NCBI RefSeq assembly: GCF_000527175.1
Contig: NZ_AZUR01000001.1
Coordinates: forward strand, 2,146,501-2,210,500
Direction: 5' to 3'
Source of the DNA: Pseudogulbenkiania sp. MAI-1
Lineage (GTDB): Bacteria; Pseudomonadota; Gammaproteobacteria; Burkholderiales; Chromobacteriaceae
Length of the DNA: 64,000 bases
Below, in pieces: positions 54,448-62,343 of the stretch. The notes beneath the pieces were generated by a model, which saw nothing but the letters and a program-made list of their open reading frames with translations, was not told the origin of the DNA and did not search any database. Positions within the stretch are counted from its first letter, which is position 1. Each line of letters begins with the position of its first letter. The translations under genes and the position numbers were made by a program.

Positions 54448-55028
54448 GCATCCTCCGTTAGCCGCCAGGGGAACGCGGCCACATATTGCACTCCCATGGG
54501 ATACAAACCACGTGGAGGCACGGATGGCTTCAAGAACGCCTGAAATCAAGAAGGCACGACGAAAGGCATAACGCCTGCCTGGGGCGGCGAATCATCAAGA
54601 ATGAATAGGGACGGCGATGCCTGCATGCTCGGAAAAACCATGCGTTGCGGGCGTGGCCGCCTAGACGCCTGGCGTCCTGAAGCCGTTGGCTGACAGGGCT
54701 TCGGAAGCAGTCACCGTGACAGCATGACCAATGGGTGCAGCCGACACGATGCACGAACTTAAAGAGACACGACAATCTGTTTGAAGTTCCTGTTACTGGT
54801 ACCGTTGGCTGACAGCCAAACGGGAATGGGCTAGCCTGCACTGTAGGCACCTGTCACCATGGCTGCTGTTTCCTATCACGTTCAAGCCTCGGCTTCTCGG
54901 TGCCTGCCAGCGAGAGTCTGCCGAAAACTGTCATCGTGGCGCGGCCACCGAATGGGCCGCGCATCGACACCCTGCCCTGCAGGGGGAGCGACTCTCTCCA
55001 TCAGACACGGACCTTCATCACGATTGCC
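54448..55028. other. long upstream region of the P-type ATPase
   Basis: No good gene lies here. The 14-mer CCGTTGGCTGACAG occurs twice (54683-54696, 54802-54815). The second copy leads into a promoter-like pair at 54809-54837. The sequence is otherwise without clear coding bias. The last 130 bp may belong to the ATPase gene if its start is 54900. Confidence 0.5.
54809..54837 (+). promoter_or_regulatory. candidate promoter of the P-type ATPase gene
   Basis: -35-like CTGACA (54809-54814) and -10-like TAGCCT (54832-54837) are 17 bp apart. The spacer's final part (GGGAATGGGC) is repeated exactly in the promoter-like element upstream of the next gene (57779-57807). Confidence 0.45.
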
Positions 55029-57758
55029 ATGCCTGCTGCCCGCCGCTCTCAAGCACATCGCGCCAGACTGGATGCCCAGAACATCGGCAGGCTGACACCG
55101 GAGCAAGCCCTCACCAGCCTGCATACACGGCTGACCGGCCTGGATGAAGCCGAAGCGGCAAGACGGCACGCCGAGTATGGAGACAATACGGTCGAGCAAG
55201 TGACGGGCAAGCCGGTATGGCAGCATCTGCTGGAACAATTCGGTCATTTCTTTGCCCTCATCCTGTGGCTCGCTGCCGGTCTGGCCCTGCTGGCCCACGT
55301 GATGCAGGGCGACCCCGCCATGGCAACCCTGGGTTTTGCGATCATCAGCGTGATCGTCATCAACGGGCTGTTCTCGTTCTGGCAGGAATACAAGGCGGAG
55401 CAGGCGCTGGCGGCATTGCGCGAGTTGCTGCCCCTGGAAGTCAAGGTCCGCCGTGATGGTCAGGTACACCAAATGCCGGCCAGTCGATTGGTGCCAGGAG
55501 ACATCGTCTTGCTCACGGGCGGCGATGCCGTGCCGGCAGATTGCCGGGTGCTTTCCGCCTTCGGCTTGCGCGTCAACAATGCGATCCTGACCGGTGAATC
55601 CGTCGCCCAGTCGCACCATGCCGAGGCCGATCGCACCGCCGATGCCCAATCCGGCCGTAACTGTCTGTTCGCAGGCACCTCCGTAGTGGCCGGCGAGGCG
55701 ACGGCGGCCGTCTATGCTACCGGTATGCGCACTCGCTTCGGCCATGTCGCCCATCTCACCCAGGCGACCGAAGACACGACTTCCCCCCTGACACGCGAAC
55801 TCGCACGGCTATCCCGCTGGGTGGCGGCATTCGCCACCTTGTTGGGGATCGTCTTCCTGACGATAGGCCTGGCCATCGGGCTTCCCTGGAATGACAACAT
55901 GCTGTTTGCCATCGGCATCATCGTGGCCAATGTCCCGGAAGGCCTTTTACCGACGGTGACGCTCTCGCTCGCCATGGCCACGCAGCGGATGGCCAAACGC
56001 AAGGCGCTGGTACGCCATCTGCCGGCGGTGGAAACCTTGAGCGCCGCCACCGTGATCGTGTCGGACAAGACCGGGACGCTGACCGAGAACCGCATGCGCG
56101 TGCTAAACGTGTATACACAAGGGCGTGAGTACGCCCCCGATGCCCCGGAACTGCCTCCCGTGATGAGAGACATCGCCGGCCAGTGCCACAGCCTGCTCGC
56201 TGGCGCCGCCGGCTGGATCGGCGACCCGATGGAAATCGCTCTCATGGAATTCGCCGGCCCCCATGCCGGGCAACGCAGGCCACGGCGCGCCGAGTTGCCG
56301 TTCGACAGCGAGCGCAAACGCATGGCGGTATTGCAGGAACAACCGGAGGGGTTACGCCTGTTCGTCAAGGGTGCCGCCGAGAGCGTGCTGCCACTGTGCC
56401 GCACGGCGCTGATGGCGGAGGGTGAAGAGCCGCTCGACAGTGCGGCCCGGCAGCAGTTGCTGGCCGAGGTGGAGCGTATGGCTGAGCGCGGCCTACGCGT
56501 GCTGGCGCTGGCATACCGGCTGCCCGGCGCACAGCCCTTGGACGAGACCGACATGGTATTGGCCGGGCTGGTCGGCATCGAGGACCCGCCTCGCCCCGAA
56601 GTGGCTGCCGCCATCGCCACCTGCCGCCAGGCCGGCATCCGGGTCATCCTCTGCACCGGCGACCACGCCGTCACCGCCAGCGCCATCGCCCGCCAGATTG
56701 GGCTGTGGCAAGATGCCGGCACGGTAGTGACCGGGGATGAACTGGAGCGCCTGTCCGACACCCAACTGCAACTGCGACTGGATCACCCGGACCTGATCTT
56801 TGCCAGAACGACGCCGGAACAGAAACAGCGCATCGTCACGGTGCTGCAACGCAAGGGTGAGATCGTTGCCGTTACCGGCGACGGGGTAAATGACGCCCCG
56901 GCGCTCAAGAGTGCCGATATCGGCATCGCCATGGGCTTGCGCGGTTCGGACGTGGCCAAGGCTGCCGCGGACATTGTGTTGCTGGACGACAATTTCGCCA
57001 CCATCGTCGACGCCATCGAGGAAGGCCGGGCGGTCTACGCCAACATCCGCAAGTTTCTCAGCTACATCCTCACCTCCAATATCCCCGAGCTGGTGCCCTA
57101 CCTGGCCTTTGTACTGCTGCGCATCCCCCTGCCCCTGACCATCGTCCAGATCCTGGCGGTGGACCTGGGCACCGACATGCTGCCGGCACTGGCGCTGGGC
57201 GCCGAACCGCCCGATTCGGGGGTCATGCGCGAGCCTCCCAGGCCACGGCATGAGCGCCTGCTCACGATGGGCTTGCTGCTGCGGGCCTATGGCTTTCTGG
57301 GGCTGTTCGAGGCCGCGGCCGCCTTATTCGCCTTTTTCTCCGTGATGCAGGCTGCGGGCTGGCATTATGGAACGAGCGTGCCTGCCGATGCGCCCTTGTA
57401 CCTGACGGCGACGACGGCCTGCCTCACCGCCATCGTGCTCGGCCAGGTCGTCAATGTGTTCCTTTGCCGGCATAGCACGGCTTCCGCTTTCCGCCTGCCG
57501 TTGTATAACCGCTGGCTGGCCGGTGGCCTCGCTTTCGAGCTGGGGCTCATCCTGCTCATCGTCTATACCCCACCCGGTCAGTATCTTTTCGGAACGGCCC
57601 CGCTGTCTGCCGGCGACTGGCTGGTTTCCTTGCCCATTCTGCTGACGATGCTGCTGGCCGAAGAGTTGCGCAAGGCCTGGATGCGTCGCCACCACGCCAG
57701 GGAGCGCCAAGCCTGGCCTGTTCGCCGACAGATCGGGTCCATGCGGCGCCCGGAGTAG
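55029..57758 (+). CDS. P2-type cation-translocating ATPase, Na,K-ATPase-like
   Basis: This 909-aa pump is read from ATG 55029 (a longer reading starts at 54900). It has TGES (LTGESVAQ), IIVANVPEGLLPTVT in the fourth membrane helix, phosphorylation motif DKTGTLTENRM, TGDGVNDAPALK and the SNIPELVPYL plus AVDLGTDMLPAL membrane motifs. NVPEGLL and DLGTDM with both Asp residues follow the P2C (Na,K/H,K-ATPase) pattern more closely than the P2A calcium pumps (AAIPEGLPAVVT). The ion is uncertain. It is upstream of an MFS gene with a matching promoter. Confidence 0.88.
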   Translation: MPAARRSQAHRARLDAQNIGRLTPEQALTSLHTRLTGLDEAEAARRHAEYGDNTVEQVTGKPVWQHLLEQFGHFFALILWLAAGLALLAHVMQGDPAMATLGFAIISVIVINGLFSFWQEYKAEQALAALRELLPLEVKVRRDGQVHQMPASRLVPGDIVLLTGGDAVPADCRVLSAFGLRVNNAILTGESVAQSHHAEADRTADAQSGRNCLFAGTSVVAGEATAAVYATGMRTRFGHVAHLTQATEDTTSPLTRELARLSRWVAAFATLLGIVFLTIGLAIGLPWNDNMLFAIGIIVANVPEGLLPTVTLSLAMATQRMAKRKALVRHLPAVETLSAATVIVSDKTGTLTENRMRVLNVYTQGREYAPDAPELPPVMRDIAGQCHSLLAGAAGWIGDPMEIALMEFAGPHAGQRRPRRAELPFDSERKRMAVLQEQPEGLRLFVKGAAESVLPLCRTALMAEGEEPLDSAARQQLLAEVERMAERGLRVLALAYRLPGAQPLDETDMVLAGLVGIEDPPRPEVAAAIATCRQAGIRVILCTGDHAVTASAIARQIGLWQDAGTVVTGDELERLSDTQLQLRLDHPDLIFARTTPEQKQRIVTVLQRKGEIVAVTGDGVNDAPALKSADIGIAMGLRGSDVAKAAADIVLLDDNFATIVDAIEEGRAVYANIRKFLSYILTSNIPELVPYLAFVLLRIPLPLTIVQILAVDLGTDMLPALALGAEPPDSGVMREPPRPRHERLLTMGLLLRAYGFLGLFEAAAALFAFFSVMQAAGWHYGTSVPADAPLYLTATTACLTAIVLGQVVNVFLCRHSTASAFRLPLYNRWLAGGLAFELGLILLIVYTPPGQYLFGTAPLSAGDWLVSLPILLTMLLAEELRKAWMRRHHARERQAWPVRRQIGSMRRPE

Positions 57759-57778
57759 CCCGGGCAACCATGGCTTTG

Positions 57779-57807
57779 CTGACACTCGCAGGGGAATGGG
57801 CTAGCAT
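57779..57807 (+). promoter_or_regulatory. candidate promoter of the MFS gene
   Basis: CTGACA (57779-57784), a 17-bp spacer ending GGGGAATGGGC and TAGCAT (57802-57807). It closely matches the element at 54809-54837, upstream of the previous gene. A start site near 57812 would leave a short leader before GTG 57826. Confidence 0.5.
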
Positions 57808-57825
57808 GCGCTACCCACCTTTCAT

Positions 57826-59145
57826 GTGCTCGTTATCGTGATCGCCAGCTTCCCGTTCATCACCAGCCGCCGCTTCCTGCCGCTGTTCGGCACGCAGTTT
57901 CTCGGCGCCTTCAACGACAACCTCTTGAAGACCGCCATCGTGGTGCTGATCAGCTACCACGGGTTGGGTATCGGCGGCATGTCGCCGGCGATGCTGGTCA
58001 ACCTCGCGGCGGGCCTGTTCATCCTGCCGTTCTTCCTGTTTTCCGCCACCGCCGGCAAACTATCGGAGAAGATCGACAAGGCGCGCATCGCACGCGCGGT
58101 GAAGCTGGTGGAGATCGCCATCATGCTGCTGGCCGGCGCCGGCTTCTTCCTTCACGCCGCCGGACTGCTACTGGCGGCGCTGTTCCTGATGGGGGTGCAT
58201 TCGGCCTTCTTCGGCCCGCTGAAGTACTCGATCCTGCCGCAGTACCTGAACGACCGGGAGCTGGTCGGCGGCAACGGCCTGATCGAGATGGGGACCTTCC
58301 TCGCCATCCTGATCGGCCAGATCGGCGGCAGCCTGATGACGCAGGGCGGCCCGTGGCTGATCGTAACGATGATTTCCGCCACCGCCTTGGCCGGCTACGC
58401 CTGCAGCCGGCAGATGCCACCCGCCCCGCCCTCCACGCCGGAGCTGAAACTGTCGGCCAACGTGCTGAAGGATTCGGTCGAGCTGGTCGGCAAGGCCTGG
58501 CGCATCGCCGATGTGAAGAGCGCGATCCTGGGGATTTCCTGGTTCTGGCTGATGGGCGCGATCTACACCACCCAGCTGCCGACCTTCACCAAGCTGCATC
58601 TGGGCGGGGACGCCAACGTCTACACGCTGATGCTGGCGCTGTTCTCGATCGGCATCGGCGCGGGTTCGGTGGCGTGCGCCAAGCTGTCGCAGGGACGGCT
58701 GCAACTGGGGCTGGTGCTGGTCGGCAGCGTCGGCATGACCGCCGCCGGCGTCGACGTGGCGCTGTCTTCGCTGGCCTTGCACCAGGGCGAACTGGTCGGG
58801 CTCGGCGCCTATCTCGCCGCGCCGGCCAACTGGCGCCACATCGCCGACATCGCCCTGCTCGGCTTCTTCGGCGGTTTCTTCACCGTGCCGCTCTATACCT
58901 GGCTGCAAATTGCCAGCCCGGCCGCCTTCCGCTCGCAGGCCATCGCCGCCAACAACATCACCAACGGCTTCTACATGGTGTTCTCGGCCATCGCCAGCGC
59001 CGTCGTTCTCAAGCTGTCCGACAGCGTCGCGGTGCTGCTCCTGGTCACCGCCTCGGCCAACGTGCTGGCCACCTGGCATCTGGTGCGCCGCGCCCCAAGC
59101 ATCTGGCACAGCCGCTTCAGCTGGCTCAGGCCGGTCAAGTCCTGA
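57826..59145 (+). CDS. MFS transporter, LplT-like
   Basis: This 439-aa protein has 11-12 membrane segments and the opening FITSRRFLPLFGTQFLGAFNDNLLKTAI that marks the lysophospholipid-transporter branch of MFS (LplT and the N-terminal half of Aas-type fusions), with MGVHSAFFGPLKYSILPQYL. It probably flips lysophospholipid inward across the inner membrane. The start is taken as GTG 57826; GTG 57838 is also possible. An acyltransferase/ligase partner is not adjacent, though the ACP-FAAL-PlsC fusion is in the same window. Confidence 0.85.
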   Translation: MLVIVIASFPFITSRRFLPLFGTQFLGAFNDNLLKTAIVVLISYHGLGIGGMSPAMLVNLAAGLFILPFFLFSATAGKLSEKIDKARIARAVKLVEIAIMLLAGAGFFLHAAGLLLAALFLMGVHSAFFGPLKYSILPQYLNDRELVGGNGLIEMGTFLAILIGQIGGSLMTQGGPWLIVTMISATALAGYACSRQMPPAPPSTPELKLSANVLKDSVELVGKAWRIADVKSAILGISWFWLMGAIYTTQLPTFTKLHLGGDANVYTLMLALFSIGIGAGSVACAKLSQGRLQLGLVLVGSVGMTAAGVDVALSSLALHQGELVGLGAYLAAPANWRHIADIALLGFFGGFFTVPLYTWLQIASPAAFRSQAIAANNITNGFYMVFSAIASAVVLKLSDSVAVLLLVTASANVLATWHLVRRAPSIWHSRFSWLRPVKS

Positions 59146-59172
59146 ACGTTAGCAGCCGAACACCAGCGCCAA

Positions 59173-59196
59173 AAGGCCCGGAACGATCCGGGCCTT
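59173..59196. terminator. bidirectional terminator between MFS and disulfide reductase genes
   Basis: AAGGCCCGGA (59173-59182) pairs with TCCGGGCCTT (59187-59196) around ACGA. It lies between two convergent stops. Confidence 0.85.
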
Positions 59197-59215
59197 GGCT
59201 TTTCCAGCGAAGCAC

Positions 59216-60607
59216 TCAGCCAGCCAGCTTGGCGGCGGCATCGCGCAGCGCGGTGCGCAGGCCCTCCTCCACCACCGGGTGGTAGAACGGCATGTCGAGC
59301 ATCTGCGCCACGGTCAGGCCCTGCTGCACGCTCCACGCCAGCAGGTGCGCGATGTGCTCAGCACGCGGGCCGATCATCTCGCCACCGAGGAAGCGGCCGC
59401 TGGCCTTGTCGGCGTAGACGTGCAGCAGCCCCTTGTTCTTCAGCATCACCCGGCTGCGCCCCTGATCCTCGAAACTGACCGCGCCGATGACGAAGCCACC
59501 TGCTGGCAGAGCAGCGAAGCTCTGCCCCACCATCATCATCTGCGGATCGCTGAACACCACGCCGATCGGCGCGCGGCGCAGGCCGGGACGCACGTCCGGA
59601 TAGCGCGCGGCGTTCTCGCCCGCCGTCTTGCCCTCGTCGGCGGCCTCGTGCAGCAGCGTCAGGGTGTTGTTGGCGTCGCCGGCGAGGAAGATCGGTGCGT
59701 TGCCGCACTGCAGCGTCTGCATATCGAACAGTGGCACGCCGCGCGCATCGAGCTGCAGCGAGGTGTTTTCCAGGCCGAGACGCTGCACGTTGGGCGTGCG
59801 CCCGGTGGACACCAGCACGTAGTCGAAGCGCTCTTCCCGCTCGTCGCCGTCGAGATGAACATAGCGGATCACCGCCTCGTCGCCGTCGCGGCGCATCTCC
59901 AGCACCTTGGCGGCAGGGTCGAGGTAGAACTCCTCGCCCAGCGCGCGGCGGGCGTAGTCGCGGATCGCCGGGTCGCTGAGCGGGCCGAGCGAGCCGCTGG
60001 CGCCGAACATCCTCACCTCGACGCCGAGACGGGACAGCGCCTGGCCCAGCTCCACTCCGATCACGCCGGGGCCGAACACCGCCACACGGCGCGGCAGCGT
60101 GTCCCACTCGAACACGTCGTCATTCACCACCAGGCGGTCGCCAAACACCTTGAACGGCGCCGGGATGGCCGGCGACGAGCCGGTCGCGATCACCACGCGG
60201 CCGCCCTTGACCTGGGTGTGCTCGTCGACCTGCAGCAGGGTGTTGTCGATGAAGCGGGCGTAGCCGCGCAGACGGTCCTGTTCAGGGATGCCTTCCACGC
60301 TGTTCACGACAAAGCCGACGAAGCGGTCGCGCTCGCGCTTGACGCGGTCCATCACCTCGCGCCCGTCGATGCGGATGGCGCCGTCCACGTGCACGCCGAA
60401 CGGCGCGCTGTGGCGCAGCTCGTGCGCGGCCTCGGCGGCGGCGATCAACAGCTTGGACGGCATGCAGCCGACCCGGGCGCAGGTGGTGCCGTAGGGACCG
60501 CCCTCGATCAGGACGGCGGTTTTACCTTGAGCTTTGGCGGCGCGATAGGCGGCGAGGCCGGCGGTGCCGGCGCCGATGATGGCTACGTCGATGGTCAGGT
60601 TCTGCAT
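59216..60607 (-). CDS. pyridine nucleotide-disulfide oxidoreductase (dihydrolipoyl dehydrogenase-like)
   Basis: This 463-aa FAD enzyme has the FAD motif GAGTAGLAA (12-20) and redox-active Cys43 and Cys48 in TTCARVGCMPSK. The C-terminal YHPVVEEGL end has the usual His-Pro catalytic pair; the second Glu replaces the typical HPTxxE order. It is in the class of dihydrolipoyl dehydrogenases and related reductases. It is downstream of, and on the same strand as, the peroxiredoxin-glutaredoxin gene, so it may be its electron donor or an E3 for the complex at 23-26 kb. Confidence 0.85.
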   Translation of the reverse strand: MQNLTIDVAIIGAGTAGLAAYRAAKAQGKTAVLIEGGPYGTTCARVGCMPSKLLIAAAEAAHELRHSAPFGVHVDGAIRIDGREVMDRVKRERDRFVGFVVNSVEGIPEQDRLRGYARFIDNTLLQVDEHTQVKGGRVVIATGSSPAIPAPFKVFGDRLVVNDDVFEWDTLPRRVAVFGPGVIGVELGQALSRLGVEVRMFGASGSLGPLSDPAIRDYARRALGEEFYLDPAAKVLEMRRDGDEAVIRYVHLDGDEREERFDYVLVSTGRTPNVQRLGLENTSLQLDARGVPLFDMQTLQCGNAPIFLAGDANNTLTLLHEAADEGKTAGENAARYPDVRPGLRRAPIGVVFSDPQMMMVGQSFAALPAGGFVIGAVSFEDQGRSRVMLKNKGLLHVYADKASGRFLGGEMIGPRAEHIAHLLAWSVQQGLTVAQMLDMPFYHPVVEEGLRTALRDAAAKLAG

Positions 60608-60690
60608 AATCGATATCCTTGAATGGGTGAGAGATTCAGCCGGGATACGTCACGCCACTGCGCTGGCGTCGCGTATCGGGGCGGAAAAAT

Positions 60691-60710
60691 GGGCCGGCAC
60701 AAGCCGGCCC
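60691..60710 (-). terminator. terminator of the peroxiredoxin-glutaredoxin gene
   Basis: GGGCCGGC (60691-60698) pairs with GCCGGCCC (60703-60710). On the minus strand it is followed by ATTTTTCC. Confidence 0.7.
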
Positions 60711-60781
60711 GAAAAGCTTCCGCTGGCGTCAGGGCGCGAAGCCGGCGGAAAGCGGGAGGTCAGGCCAGATGGGTCCGGGAC

Positions 60782-61513
60782 TCAGCGCGCGAAGCGGGTT
60801 TCCAGGTCGTCGGCCGAACCGATCAGCTCACCGTTGATGAACACCTGCGGCGCGGTCATCTTGCCCGACACGGCGCCCAGCACCTTGCCGCGGATCTTGT
60901 TGTCGAGCGGCACTTCGACGAAGTTGTAGCCATGGTCGGCGAGCAAGGCCTTGGCCCGGGCGCAGTGCGGGCAGCCGACCTTGGTGAACACCACCACCTG
61001 ATCCGGCTTCTTGGCCTTCGGGTTGAGGTAGTCGAGCATGGTGTCGGCGTCGGACACCTTGAACGGATCACCCGGCTCCTGCGGTTCGACGAACATCTTC
61101 TCGACCACTCCGTCCTTCACCAGCATCGAGTAGCGCCAGCTGCGCTTGCCGAAGCCCAGATCGCTCTTGTCGACCAGCATGTTCATCCCGGCGGTGAATT
61201 CGCCGTTGCCATCGGGTACCATCACGATGTTCTGGGCTTCCTGATCCTGCGCCCATTCGCTCATGACGAAGGTGTCGTTGACCGACACGCACAGGATGGC
61301 GTCGATGCCGTTCTCGAAGAACGCCGGTGCCAGCTCGTTGTAGCGCGGCAGGTGGGTGGAGGAGCAGGTCGGGGTAAAAGCGCCCGGCAGCGAGAACACC
61401 ACCACGTTCTTGCCCTGGAACAGTTGCTCGGTGGTCACGTCTTTCCACTCGTTGTTTTCACGGACGTGGAAAGTGACGTTCGGTACGCGTTGACCTTCGT
61501 GATTGCTCAGCAT
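60782..61513 (-). CDS. peroxiredoxin-glutaredoxin fusion (Prx5-Grx hybrid)
   Basis: This 243-aa protein is a Prx5-type peroxidase (1-165, peroxidatic Cys50 in GAFTPTCSS) fused to a glutaredoxin (170-243) with Cys181-Pro-His-Cys184 and the cis-Pro region APQVFINGELIG. It reduces peroxides, using glutathione through its own Grx domain, as in Haemophilus and Chromatium hybrids. It may share a transcript with the disulfide oxidoreductase downstream, though a hairpin separates them. Confidence 0.94.
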   Translation of the reverse strand: MLSNHEGQRVPNVTFHVRENNEWKDVTTEQLFQGKNVVVFSLPGAFTPTCSSTHLPRYNELAPAFFENGIDAILCVSVNDTFVMSEWAQDQEAQNIVMVPDGNGEFTAGMNMLVDKSDLGFGKRSWRYSMLVKDGVVEKMFVEPQEPGDPFKVSDADTMLDYLNPKAKKPDQVVVFTKVGCPHCARAKALLADHGYNFVEVPLDNKIRGKVLGAVSGKMTAPQVFINGELIGSADDLETRFAR

Positions 61514-61780
61514 GGTTCAGCTCCTTTTGAAGTGGGGTTGCGTCATTGATCTATCGATGAACGCATTCTGATAGCCAATAACAAATTCGTCTAATTGATT
61601 GTAAAAAGCATATCGATATTAAAAACCTATGACAGCCCGTCGAGACCGGCCATGCCGCCGCCCGCTCCATCGCGTCGGGAAAAACCTCCACTCCGCAGGA
61701 CAAGGAAATGTGACAGGAGTGACTCTGGAGACGGCAGTGACGCGGCCCCGCCCTTGGCCTCTTGCCGCCGGGGAGCGCTG

Positions 61781-62173
61781 ATGCAGCTCATCGGACTGCA
61801 CCACATCGCCGTGATCGGCTCGGACTACCCTCGCTCGCGCGACTTCTACCACCGCATCCTGGGCCTGCCGATCGTCAGCGAAACCTGGCGCGAGGAACGC
61901 CAGTCGTGGAAGCTCAACCTGGCCCTGCCCGACGGCAGCCAGATCGAACTGTTCAGTTTTCCTGAGCCGCCAGCCCGGCTCAGCCGGCCGGAAGCCTGTG
62001 GCCTTCGGCACCTGGCACTGGCGGTCGCCGACCTGGAGCAAGCCCGCCACACCCTGTCAGCCGAAGGGATTGCGCTGGAAGCCATTCGCATCGACGAAGT
62101 GACCGGGCAACGCTTCTGCTTCTTCGCCGACCCCGACGGCCTGCCCATCGAATTGTACGAATGTCGGCGCTGA
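61781..62173 (+). CDS. VOC family protein (glyoxalase-like)
   Basis: This 130-aa single-domain protein matches the YaeR/SMU1112c-like VOC family: IGLHHIAVIGSDYPRSRDFY, with His at the metal position, LALPDGSQIELFSFPEPP, GLRHLALAVADLE and FADPDGLPIELYE. Metal ligands (His, Glu, His, Glu) appear present. GGGGAGCG precedes ATG 61781. The substrate is unknown. Confidence 0.87.
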   Translation: MQLIGLHHIAVIGSDYPRSRDFYHRILGLPIVSETWREERQSWKLNLALPDGSQIELFSFPEPPARLSRPEACGLRHLALAVADLEQARHTLSAEGIALEAIRIDEVTGQRFCFFADPDGLPIELYECRR

Positions 62174-62343
62174 GCCGGTGTGACACCTCGGCATAGCGCA
62201 CCATTCAACGATCAACGGCACATGACAAATTGCTGGAACGGGAAGCGAACCATTCCGTTCCGAAGGGTTTCCAATCAGGAAACGGCTATCAGGTCGCCAG
62301 AAGGCGGGCCGACATCCAGCTGCAGATAATGGATAATTGACTG

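Noticed and set aside
61514..61620. Possible OxyR or LysR-type site upstream of the peroxiredoxin-glutaredoxin gene
   Set aside because: The region is AT-rich with pieces of ATAG/CTAT, but no complete spaced motif could be lined up.
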